DNA of 64,000 bases. Source: Variovorax sp. 54. Lineage in GTDB: Bacteria > Pseudomonadota > Gammaproteobacteria > Burkholderiales > Burkholderiaceae_C. The notes below the pieces were generated by a model. That model saw only the letters and a list, made by a program, of their open reading frames with translations. It ran no database searches and was not told the DNA's origin. The position numbers and the translations under genes are program-made. Of this stretch, positions 9,411-17,163 are shown piece by piece (position 1 is the first letter of the stretch; each line of letters starts with the position of its first letter). The stretch covers positions 2,046,001 through 2,110,000 of the forward strand of contig NZ_PEFF01000001.1 of the NCBI RefSeq assembly GCF_002754375.1, in the 5' to 3' direction.

Positions 9411-9979
9411 GTGGAAAGCCTCCGCTCGTTCTGCGCTCGCCCGAAGGCCTTGGTGTCCAGCTGCACGCCGCCCGACAGCAGGGCGTCGGCCAGGGCGCGC
9501 ACGCCGCGCGACACCTGCCGCTCGACCGTGTCCTCGGTGATGCCCAGCTGCGTGGCGACCTCGCGCTGCGAGAGGCCGTCGATCTTGCGCATCTCGATCA
9601 CGCGGCGGCATTTGGACGGCAGCGCGTCGAGGGCGGTCTGCAGCAGCCGCAGCTCGCCGCGGCCGGCGGCATGGCGCTCGGGCGTGAGCTCGTCGGCGGA
9701 GAAATCGAGCGCGTCGAGGTCGGCAATGATCTCGATGGAAACGATCTGCGCGCGCCGGGCGCGGTCGATCAGCAGGTTGCGCGCGGTGGCAAAAACAAAG
9801 GGCTTGACCTGGTCGGGCATGGATTTGGAGGCGGACTCATAAATGCGCACGTAGACGTCCTGCCGCAGGTCGGGCACTTCGGCGTCGTCGCGCCAGTTGC
9901 GGCGAAGGAAACGCGTGAGCGCGGCTTCCATCGGCAGCACCTCGCTGACGAACCAGGCATCCAAGTCACTGAGAACCAC
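9407..9979 (-). CDS. ECF-type RNA polymerase sigma factor (FecI-like)
   Basis: This 190-residue protein has sigma region 2 (about residues 20-85, with DLRQDVYVRIYE and the RNLLIDRARR helix) and region 4 (about 120-175, with LPSKCRRVIEMR and the REVATQLGITEDTVERQVSRG helix-turn-helix). The start is a GTG at 9979, picked because AGGAG sits six bases upstream; the first in-frame ATG would cut into region 2. It should direct RNA polymerase to the three shared promoter motifs here, including its own at 10048-10077, when the receptor is occupied. The adjacent fecR gene is translationally coupled. Confidence 0.93.
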   Translation of the reverse strand: MVLSDLDAWFVSEVLPMEAALTRFLRRNWRDDAEVPDLRQDVYVRIYESASKSMPDQVKPFVFATARNLLIDRARRAQIVSIEIIADLDALDFSADELTPERHAAGRGELRLLQTALDALPSKCRRVIEMRKIDGLSQREVATQLGITEDTVERQVSRGVRALADALLSGGVQLDTKAFGRAQNERRLST

Positions 9980-10047
9980 GAAGCGCTCCTGGAAATTGAA
10001 GGGCCGACACGAAAGAACGGCAGGTCGCCGGGATTGGCGACAGACAG

Positions 10048-10077
10048 TGAGACGAACGGCCCGAAGATTTCCGGTAA
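10048..10077 (-). promoter_or_regulatory. Predicted autoregulatory ECF promoter of the sigma-fecR operon
   Basis: The minus strand reads TTACCGGAA, 14 bases, CGTCTCA, ending 68 bases before the GTG of the sigma gene. It matches the motifs before the receptor operon and the STN gene in every base of both blocks. Confidence 0.82.
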
Positions 10078-10179
10078 CGCGCGGGGGCCCGCCGGCGAAA
10101 TTTCTTCCAGTTTCCGTGCCCGGCGGCGGTCCCCGAAATTCTAGAAGGCCGGGCCCAAGGGCTTTTCCCCCTTGCCCCG

Positions 10180-10209
10180 TTACCGGAAAGTGCGCTCGAA
10201 CTCGTCTCA
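10180..10209 (+). promoter_or_regulatory. Predicted ECF promoter of the stand-alone STN gene
   Basis: The plus strand reads TTACCGGAA, 14 bases, CGTCTCA, ending 43 bases before the ATG at 10253. It faces away from the motif at 10048-10077, so the 273-base gap between the sigma gene and the STN gene is a divergent, co-regulated promoter region. Confidence 0.82.
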
Positions 10210-10252
10210 CCGGGGGCAGAAGAAAAACCAATTCGCGGAAACACAGACCGAC

Positions 10253-10642
10253 ATGATTCGAATCCGGAGGCAGCCCCCCACCCTCCTTGCCCTCTTCATC
10301 ACCCGCCCCCGCCTTGCCCTCGCCGTTGCCGGCCTGCTGGCGACGGGGCTGGCCTTCGCCCACGCGCGCGAGTTCGACGTGAAGGGCGGCGAGCTGCGGC
10401 CCGCGCTCGACGCCTACATCGCGCAGTCGGGCGTGCAGCTCATCTACAAGATGGAAGACGTCAAGGACCTCTCGACCCGGGGCATCAAGGGAAAGATCGC
10501 CGCCGACGCGGCGCTCGACCGCCTGCTCGACGGCACCCGCCTGCGTGTGCGGCGCGGGCAGGACGGTGCGATGGTGCTCATTGCGCCGGCCCGCTCGCCT
10601 GCGGCCGCGCGTTCGGAGCCGCTGCCGCGCACGGTCGAGTAA
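10253..10642 (+). CDS. Stand-alone STN-domain protein with signal peptide
   Basis: This 129-residue protein has an N-terminal hydrophobic segment (about 12-33, ending AFAHA-R) and a single STN domain at about 36-100. There is no plug or barrel after it. The domain is clearly paralogous to the STN domain of the neighbouring receptor, sharing DAYIAQ-GVQL-YK, TRG-KG and a LL-GT-L--RRG-DGA pattern. It is probably periplasmic. The exact ECF-type motif upstream places it in the same predicted regulon. It may modulate signalling by competing for, or bridging to, the FecR C-terminus. It could also be a relic of a receptor, but its intact promoter argues against simple decay. Confidence 0.8.
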   Translation: MIRIRRQPPTLLALFITRPRLALAVAGLLATGLAFAHAREFDVKGGELRPALDAYIAQSGVQLIYKMEDVKDLSTRGIKGKIAADAALDRLLDGTRLRVRRGQDGAMVLIAPARSPAAARSEPLPRTVE

Positions 10643-10830
10643 TACGATCGGCTTCACCCGTCGCGTGCGGGACAACGCCGGCGCCGTTCGGCCCTGCGAG
10701 ATGCACCGGAATGGCGCGCATTTCTCGCACTTTCTGACACACTACCTGCGCAACAAGCGAGTGGTGTGAGCTGCGCCTCGACGGCCGGCCGGTGGTCCCT
10801 CCGCTTCGCCGCGCTGCCTGCACGACGCCC

Positions 10831-13554
10831 ATGAAATTTTTCGCGAACGGGAAAACCCGCATCAGCCTGAACACGCGCCTCAGCGTCGGCGTTGCGGCCA
10901 TCGTGCTGGCCACCACCTTCGGCATCGCCACGGTGGCGCTGCACCTGGTCAAGGACCGCATGCGGGCCTCGATCGCCAGCGAGGAGTTCGCGCGGCTGTC
11001 GGCCATCGCGAACGCGGTCGACCAGAAGTTCGCCAGCCGGCGCATCCTGCTGAAGACGCTGGCCGAGAGCGTGGCCTCGCACGGCTTCACGAGCGACGCG
11101 CCGCTGCAGGCCTTCGTGGAACAGCACCCGTCGCTGCGCGCGGCCTTCGACAACGTCGCCATGCTCGACACCGACGGCGACCTGGTCGCCAACATGAACG
11201 GCCCGGAACAGCTGCACAAGCTGAACGTGAAGGACCGCGCGTACTTCAAGGACACGGTCGCCTCCCGCACCGGCGTGATCTCCGAGCCCTACCGCAACCG
11301 GCTCAGCGGCCTGGCGCAGGTGGCCATCACCGAGCCCGTGCGCGACCGCGACGGCCGAGTGCGGTTCGTGATCTCGGGCTCCATCAACCTGAAGGACCGC
11401 AGCATCCTGGGCGAGCTGGCCGACGTGCGCTTCGGCCAGACCGGCTACGTGTTCATCACCACCTCCGACGGCATCGTGATCGACCACCCGCTGGCCGACC
11501 GCGTGCTCAAGCAGGCCAACGCCGCCATGGCCGACGACGCGCCCGATATCGAGCGCGCGCTCGCGGGCTTCGAAGGCACCGTCGAAGGCGTCAACCACGC
11601 GGGCGTGCCCGGGCTGTACGCCTTCAAGCGCATCCGCCAGGCCGACTGGATCATCGGCTCGATGTACCCGCGCCACGAGGCCTTTGCGCGCATCGACGCC
11701 ATCGAGCGCACCGCGTGGGGCGGCGCCCTCGTGCTGGCGCTGCTGGCCGGTGCACTGGCGCTGGGCGTGGTGCGGCGGCAGCTGCGTCCGCTCACCGAAC
11801 TGCACCGCCACATGCTCGACGCCCACGCCTCGCCCGACCGGGTGGCCGTGGCGCGCACCTATCCGGACGACGAGATCGGCGACCTCTCGCGCACCTTCGA
11901 CCGGCTCCTGCAGCAGCGCCAGGCCAGCGAGAAGTTCCTGCGCGACATCACCGACAACCTGCCGGCCATGATCTCGCACGCCGACGCGCAGGGCCGCTAT
12001 TCCTTCGTGAACGCGCGGCTGTGCGAGGAGCTGGGCTACAGCGTGGAAGAGCTGGTGGGCCAGCCCGTGCAAAGCATGAGCGGCCTGCACGACGACCCGG
12101 CGCTCGAGAACCACCTGCGGCGCGTGCTGGCCGGCGAGGCCGTGTCCTTCGAGCGGCGCGGCGCCGCGCACCGCGACGAGGAAGAGCACTTCTTCCAGAC
12201 CGACTTCATCCCCGACCTCGATCCGCAGGGACAGGTGCGCGGCTACTACGCGATGACCTTCGACATCACGCAGCGCAAGCGCATCGAGCTCGAGCTGGCG
12301 CACAGCGAGGCGCAGATCCGCACCATTGCCGACAACATTCCCGCGCTGGTCTCGCACGTCGACGCCGGGCTGTACTACACCTTCGTCAACGCCAAGGTGC
12401 GGACACTGCACCGCGGCAACCCCCTGGTCGGCCAGTGGATGCCGGGCATCCGCGGCGAGGCCGATTTCGCGGTGGTGCGCCCGTACATCGAACGCGCGCT
12501 GGCGGGCGAGACCGTCATCGTCGAGAAGGCCGGCGACGCGGCGCTGGGCATCGGCGAGCGCACCTTCAAGGCCCACTACATCCCCGACCAGGATGCCGAG
12601 GGGATGGTGCACGGCGTGTTCGCGATGACCTTCGACATCACCGACGAAGTGAACATCCGCCGCGCCCTCACGCAGCAGGAAAAGCGCCTGCGCGACGTGA
12701 CCGACAACATCCCGGCGCTGGTGGCCTACTTCGACCGCGACGAGAACTGCCTGTACGGCAACAGCCGTGCGCGGCGCATGGCGGGCCTGGACGAACGCGC
12801 ACCGCTCGACGGCGTGACGCTGCGCTCGGCCGTGGGCGAGACGGTGTATGTGCAGCACACGCCGCACCTGCCCCTGGTGCTCGCCGGCAAGGCGGCGCAG
12901 TACCCGGTGCAGGTACCGGTCGAAGACCGGGAGGCGCACTTCCAGGTGAACCTGATCCCCGACCGCGACCTGGCGGGCGACGTGCTGGGCTTCTACCTCA
13001 TGACCTTCAACGTCACGGCGCTGAAGGAGGCCGAGCGCAAGCTCATCGAGCTGGCGCGCCTGGACGTGCTGACCGGCCTGCCGAACCGGCTGGCCTTCAA
13101 CGAGCAACTGCCCGCGGCGATGCTGCGCGCGCGCCGCACCGACGGCGGCATGGCGCTGATGTTCCTGGACATCGACCACTTCAAGGCCATCAACGACACG
13201 CTGGGCCATGCCATCGGCGACGGCGTGCTGGCCGAATACGCGCGGCGCCTGCGCACCAGCGTGCGCGAGACCGACACCGTGGTGCGCCTGGCCGGCGACG
13301 AGTTCGTGGTGGTGCTCGAGAACGTGTACTCGAAGGACGCCGTGGCGGGCGTGGCGCAGAAGATCGTCGCGCACATCGAGGCGCCGGTGTTCCATGTGGA
13401 CGGCCGGCGGCTGGACGTCACGACCAGCATCGGCGTCGTATTCCTCGAGACGGTCGATGCCAGCATCGGCGCCGGCGAACTGCTCGCGTGCGCGGACACG
13501 GCGCTCTACGATGCCAAGTCGCAGGGCCGCAACCGGTTCGCATTTTTCCGTTAG
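10831..13554 (+). CDS. Diguanylate cyclase with periplasmic sensor, HAMP and three PAS domains
   Basis: This 907-residue protein has TM1 at about 18-38, a dCache-type periplasmic sensor (about 40-290), TM2 at about 295-315, HAMP (about 315-370), three PAS domains (about 375-490, 495-610, 615-735) and a GGDEF domain (about 745-905). The signature is A821-G-D-E-F rather than GGDEF, a variant seen in active cyclases. The product-inhibition site RxxD (812-815) sits five residues before it as expected. An in-frame upstream codon exists at 10792, but the ATG at 10831 starts just before the basic N-terminus and is preferred. It probably makes c-di-GMP for the ATPase encoded 50 bases downstream. Confidence 0.9.
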   Translation: MKFFANGKTRISLNTRLSVGVAAIVLATTFGIATVALHLVKDRMRASIASEEFARLSAIANAVDQKFASRRILLKTLAESVASHGFTSDAPLQAFVEQHPSLRAAFDNVAMLDTDGDLVANMNGPEQLHKLNVKDRAYFKDTVASRTGVISEPYRNRLSGLAQVAITEPVRDRDGRVRFVISGSINLKDRSILGELADVRFGQTGYVFITTSDGIVIDHPLADRVLKQANAAMADDAPDIERALAGFEGTVEGVNHAGVPGLYAFKRIRQADWIIGSMYPRHEAFARIDAIERTAWGGALVLALLAGALALGVVRRQLRPLTELHRHMLDAHASPDRVAVARTYPDDEIGDLSRTFDRLLQQRQASEKFLRDITDNLPAMISHADAQGRYSFVNARLCEELGYSVEELVGQPVQSMSGLHDDPALENHLRRVLAGEAVSFERRGAAHRDEEEHFFQTDFIPDLDPQGQVRGYYAMTFDITQRKRIELELAHSEAQIRTIADNIPALVSHVDAGLYYTFVNAKVRTLHRGNPLVGQWMPGIRGEADFAVVRPYIERALAGETVIVEKAGDAALGIGERTFKAHYIPDQDAEGMVHGVFAMTFDITDEVNIRRALTQQEKRLRDVTDNIPALVAYFDRDENCLYGNSRARRMAGLDERAPLDGVTLRSAVGETVYVQHTPHLPLVLAGKAAQYPVQVPVEDREAHFQVNLIPDRDLAGDVLGFYLMTFNVTALKEAERKLIELARLDVLTGLPNRLAFNEQLPAAMLRARRTDGGMALMFLDIDHFKAINDTLGHAIGDGVLAEYARRLRTSVRETDTVVRLAGDEFVVVLENVYSKDAVAGVAQKIVAHIEAPVFHVDGRRLDVTTSIGVVFLETVDASIGAGELLACADTALYDAKSQGRNRFAFFR

Positions 13555-13604
13555 CGTCGCAACATCCCGCCGCGCGCCCCCCACACCCACCAGGAGATCC
13601 ATCC

Positions 13605-15503
13605 ATGGCCGCCACCGAAGTCGTCATGCCCGAACAGCTCGTGCAGGAGCTCGACCTGCAAAGCCGCATGCCGATCGCGCGCATCGGCCAGGCGCTGATG
13701 TCGCTGGGCATGGTCACGCAGACGCAGCTCGACGCGGCGCTCCAGCAGCAGCAGCGCGAGCCCACCGTGCCGCTGGGCGAGACGCTGGTGCGCATGGGCG
13801 TCGTGAGCCGCGGCCAGCTGCAGACCGCGCTGGTGCGCAAGATGGGCTACCCGCTCGTGAACCTGCATGTGTTCCCGGCCGCGGCCGACGCGCTGCGCAA
13901 GGTCAGCCACGACGCGGCGCGGCGCCTGCAGGTGATGCCGCTCATGCTGCACGGCGGGCGCCTGGTGCTCGCGGTCGACGACCCCGTGAACCGCCACGCG
14001 GTGATCGACGAGGTGGAGTTCATCGCGCAGATGAAGGTGATTCCGGTGCTGGGCCAGTGCCTGGACCTGGACGGCGTGCTGCACAAGGCCTACGAGAAGG
14101 TCGGCCAGGTGGCGGCCGACCGGCCGGTGATCGACATGAACGACCCGATGCGCCCGCTCGAGTTCGACATGACGGGCACCAGCACGCTGCTAAAGACGCT
14201 CGAGAAGGAAGAGTCGGCCGCCGCGCCGTCCGCGGGCGACGCGCCCGTCGAGCAGTCGGACAACTCGCTGGTGCGCATGATCAACAGCATGATCCTCGAG
14301 GCCCACCGCGAGGGCGCCTCCGACATCCACATCGAGAGCGACCCGGGCCAGGAAAAAACGCGCATCCGCTTTCGCCGCGACGGCCGGCTCTACACCTACC
14401 TGGAGCTGCCGCCCAGCTACCGCAACGCCGTGGTCGCGCGCGTGAAGATCATGTGCGACCTGGACATCAGCGAGAAGCGCAAGCCCCAGGACGGCAAGAT
14501 CAACTTCTCGAAGTACTCGCCGCAGCACCGCATCGAGCTGCGCGTGGCCACCATCCCGACCAACAACGGCCTGGAAGACGTGGTGATGCGCATCCTGGCC
14601 TCGGCCAAGCCCATTGCGCTCGACGCGCTGGGGCTGTCGCAGCGCAACCTGGCGCAGCTGTCGCAGGCGGTCGACCGGCCCTACGGCATGGTGCTGTGCG
14701 TGGGCCCCACCGGCTCGGGAAAGACCACCACGCTTCACTCGGCGCTCATGCGCATCAACACGCCCGAGCGCAAGATCTGGACGGCCGAAGACCCCATCGA
14801 AATCACGCAGCCGGGCCTGCGCCAGGTGCAGGTCAACCCGCGCATCGACTGGACCTTTGCCAAGGCGCTGCGCGCCTTCGTGCGCGCCGACCCCGACGTG
14901 ATCATGGTCGGCGAGATCCGCGACGCCGAAACCGCGAAGACCGCCATCGAGGCCTCGCTCACCGGCCACCTCGTGCTGTCGACGCTGCACACCAACAGCG
15001 CGCCCGAAACCGTGACGCGCCTGCTCGACATGGGCATGGACCCGTTCAACTTCGCCGACTCGCTGCTGGCCGTGCTGGCGCAGCGGCTGGTGCGCTGCCT
15101 GTGCCCGCAGTGCGTGCAAAGCCGTCCCGCGACCGACGAAGCCGTCGAGGAACTGCTGGCCGACTACATGCACGCCTTCGGCGCGCAGGACACGCCGGCC
15201 GCGCGCGACGCCGTGCGCGCCGAGTGGATGCAGCGCCACGGGCGCGACGGACACATCCAGACCTACACGAGCACCGGCTGCAAGCACTGCAACGACACCG
15301 GCTTCAAGGGGCGCGTGGGCATCCACGAACTCATGGTGATGTCGAAGGGCCTGCGCCGGCTGGTGCAAGGCGGCGCGCGCGCCGAGGAACTGCAGGACGC
15401 GGCCATGCGCGAAGGCATGCGCACGCTGCGTCAGGACGGCATCGAAAAGGTGCTGGCGGGCCGGACCACGCTCGAGGAAGTGCGCGCGACCAGCAACGTC
15501 TGA
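13605..15503 (+). CDS. GspE/PilB-type secretion ATPase with MshEN-like N-terminal domain
   Basis: This 632-residue T2SS/type IV pilus-family ATPase starts at an ATG with CAGGAG upstream. Residues about 22-95 contain two repeats (RIGQALMSLG...LDAALQQQ and PLGETLVRMG...LQTAL) matching the MshEN pattern, a c-di-GMP-binding fold. The ATPase core has Walker A GPTGSGKTTT (367-376), an Asp box, a Walker B around VIMVGEIRDAET and the HTN histidine box. A Cys zinc motif (CPQC ... CKHC) is near residues 503-563. No other secretion or pilus gene is nearby, so it is an orphan that may serve a machine encoded elsewhere. Its neighbours make and degrade c-di-GMP. Confidence 0.92.
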   Translation: MAATEVVMPEQLVQELDLQSRMPIARIGQALMSLGMVTQTQLDAALQQQQREPTVPLGETLVRMGVVSRGQLQTALVRKMGYPLVNLHVFPAAADALRKVSHDAARRLQVMPLMLHGGRLVLAVDDPVNRHAVIDEVEFIAQMKVIPVLGQCLDLDGVLHKAYEKVGQVAADRPVIDMNDPMRPLEFDMTGTSTLLKTLEKEESAAAPSAGDAPVEQSDNSLVRMINSMILEAHREGASDIHIESDPGQEKTRIRFRRDGRLYTYLELPPSYRNAVVARVKIMCDLDISEKRKPQDGKINFSKYSPQHRIELRVATIPTNNGLEDVVMRILASAKPIALDALGLSQRNLAQLSQAVDRPYGMVLCVGPTGSGKTTTLHSALMRINTPERKIWTAEDPIEITQPGLRQVQVNPRIDWTFAKALRAFVRADPDVIMVGEIRDAETAKTAIEASLTGHLVLSTLHTNSAPETVTRLLDMGMDPFNFADSLLAVLAQRLVRCLCPQCVQSRPATDEAVEELLADYMHAFGAQDTPAARDAVRAEWMQRHGRDGHIQTYTSTGCKHCNDTGFKGRVGIHELMVMSKGLRRLVQGGARAEELQDAAMREGMRTLRQDGIEKVLAGRTTLEEVRATSNV

Positions 15504-15521
15504 AACGGGAAAAGGCTCAGC

Positions 15522-16268
15522 TCAGGCGGCGGCGTCCCACGCCACCGCCGGCAACGTGGCAATGGCCGGGCGTGCGAACAGGTAGCCCTGAAACAGCTCC
15601 ACGCCGATCTCGCGCAAGGCGCGCACCTCTTCGGCCGCCTCGACGCCTTCCGCGATCACGCGGATGTGCAGCTCGTCGCAGGTGGCGACAAAGCCGCGCA
15701 CGATGGTGAGCCGCACCGGGTCGGCATGGATGCTGCGGATCAGGCTCAGGTCGATCTTCACCACGTCGGGCTGGAACGCGGCCAGCAGCTCGAAGCCCGC
15801 GTAGGCCGCGCCGAAGTCGTCGATGGCCGAGGTGAAACCGTGGCGCTTGAAGGCGCGGAAGGTGTCGGCCAGGCCGTGCAGGTCACGCACGCGCTCGCCC
15901 TCGGTGATCTCGAACATCAGCTGGCGCACGGGAAACTTGCAGCGTTTGGCCGCGGCCATGGCAGTGCGGAAGCACTCGGCCTGCCCTGCAACATCATTGG
16001 GCATGACGTTGAGGCTGAGGCGGGACTTCATGCCCAGACCCGAGGCGATCTCGATGGCTTTGACGCGGCAGGCTTCGTGGAAGGCGAAGCGGTCGACCGG
16101 GTCGACGCGCCCTAGCACTTCGGCCGCGCCTTCGCCCGACAGGCCGCGCACCAGCGCCTCGTGGGCATAGATCTCGTGCCGGCCCAGGTCCACGATGGGC
16201 TGGAACGCCATGGTGAACCCCGAGGCGAGGCCCGCAGGCGCGGCATCCGCATGTATTTCGGCGATCAC
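15522..16268 (-). CDS. EAL-domain c-di-GMP phosphodiesterase
   Basis: This stand-alone EAL domain has 248 residues from the GTG at 16268; the precise start is uncertain, and an ATG at residue 20 would begin inside the domain. Catalytic motifs look complete: E37-A-L39, NVMPN, EITE, IDDFGAAYAG, KIDLSLIR, EGVE and FQGYLF. It should therefore hydrolyse c-di-GMP to pGpG. It lacks any sensor domain and ends 18 bases from the stop of the ATPase gene in convergent orientation. Together with the cyclase at 10831-13554 it brackets the MshEN-like ATPase. Confidence 0.88.
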   Translation of the reverse strand: MIAEIHADAAPAGLASGFTMAFQPIVDLGRHEIYAHEALVRGLSGEGAAEVLGRVDPVDRFAFHEACRVKAIEIASGLGMKSRLSLNVMPNDVAGQAECFRTAMAAAKRCKFPVRQLMFEITEGERVRDLHGLADTFRAFKRHGFTSAIDDFGAAYAGFELLAAFQPDVVKIDLSLIRSIHADPVRLTIVRGFVATCDELHIRVIAEGVEAAEEVRALREIGVELFQGYLFARPAIATLPAVAWDAAA

Positions 16269-16473
16269 GGTTCGTGGACCTCGCAGGCAAGGTTGCAATG
16301 GCGCCGGAGGGCGCCTCCCAGGGCGTAAATGTAAACCCTTCCATACACCGCACGCACAACCGCCTGCAGACAAAGATCCGTCGCATGAAGGCATGCGGCC
16401 TACGCTGCGCGCAAGCTGTAGACCGAAATCACTCGTGGGTTTTCCCGGTATCAGAAAAATCTGTAGCAGCTTT

Positions 16474-16501
16474 GGGACGCTAGGACCGCGTCCTATGTCC
16501 C
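16474..16501. repeat. Nested inverted repeat between EAL and fimbrial genes
   Basis: The inner arms TAGGAC and GTCCTA flank CGC, and outer arms GGGAC and GTCCC flank these. The element sits in the 338-base gap between the EAL gene and the first fimbrial gene, 105 bases before that gene's ATG. It could be an operator or a leader hairpin. The rest of the gap shows no gene or other clear signal. Confidence 0.45.
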
Positions 16502-16606
16502 ATCGAGGGGAGATTGGTTAGAAAGGGGCGCCCGCTACCGAAACCGGTGGGTGGATTTTCACTGTCGTTCCTGGGTTTCCAGTCCACCGTTGAAAGGTCC
16601 CGTCCG

Positions 16607-17137
16607 ATGCGCCACCTGCCTCGCCCCCTCCTTCGCACCCTGGCCCGGGCCATGCTGCCCCTCGGTGCTTTGTTCACATTGGCACCGTCCGCCCAGGCGG
16701 CCACCGCGACCACGACCTTCCAGGTCACGGCCACGGTGCTCAAGGCCTGCCTGATGAGCACGCCGGCCACGCTGGCGTTCGGCAACTACGACCCGTCGGC
16801 CGCCTCGCTGAACGGCACCACCAGCCTCAACGTGACCTGCACCTTCGGCACGCCCTACTCGATCGGCCTGAGCCCGGGCACCGGCTCGGGCGCGACCGTC
16901 TCGTCACGCGTGATGACCAGCATCTCTTCGGCCGCCGGCAACAACACGCTGGGCTATAGCCTGTTCAAGGACAGCGGCCACCTGACCAACTGGGACAACA
17001 GCATCGCCGGCACCGGCTACACCGGCAGCGGATTGCCCCAGACGCAGACGATCTACGGCCAGATTCCCACAGGGCAGTACGCCGCGGCACCGGCCACCGA
17101 CTACGTTGACACGATCACGGTCACGCTGACCTACTGA
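16607..17137 (+). CDS. Spore coat U (SCPU) domain protein, fimbrial subunit 1
   Basis: This 176-residue secreted protein has a signal peptide to about residue 30 (ending AQA-A) and an SCPU domain. Typical features are the VTATVLKAC strand with a conserved Cys, FGNYDP, a second Cys in NVTCTFG, and the C-terminal TITVTLTY strand. SCPU proteins are pilin-like subunits of the CsuA/B type assembled by chaperone/usher systems. Chaperone and usher genes follow, then a second subunit of the same length. AAAGG before the ATG supports the start. Confidence 0.9.
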   Translation: MRHLPRPLLRTLARAMLPLGALFTLAPSAQAATATTTFQVTATVLKACLMSTPATLAFGNYDPSAASLNGTTSLNVTCTFGTPYSIGLSPGTGSGATVSSRVMTSISSAAGNNTLGYSLFKDSGHLTNWDNSIAGTGYTGSGLPQTQTIYGQIPTGQYAAAPATDYVDTITVTLTY

Positions 17138-17163
17138 CCGGATTGACTGCACGCCCGTCCGGC

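Noticed and set aside
10643..10830. Possible small gene or terminator in the 188-base gap before the cyclase gene
   Set aside because: No frame with a start and ribosome binding site and no stem with a T-run is visible.
11715..13554. Long alternative plus-strand frame inside the diguanylate cyclase gene
   Set aside because: The translation is Arg/Ala/Pro-rich with no domain, while the other frame gives a complete sensor-HAMP-PAS-GGDEF protein.
16470..16480. Third copy of the AraC-like motif (TTTGGGAC)
   Set aside because: Only one half-site matches; TTCTTGCT and TTGGGGC at the right spacing are absent, and the site is in an unrelated fimbrial region.
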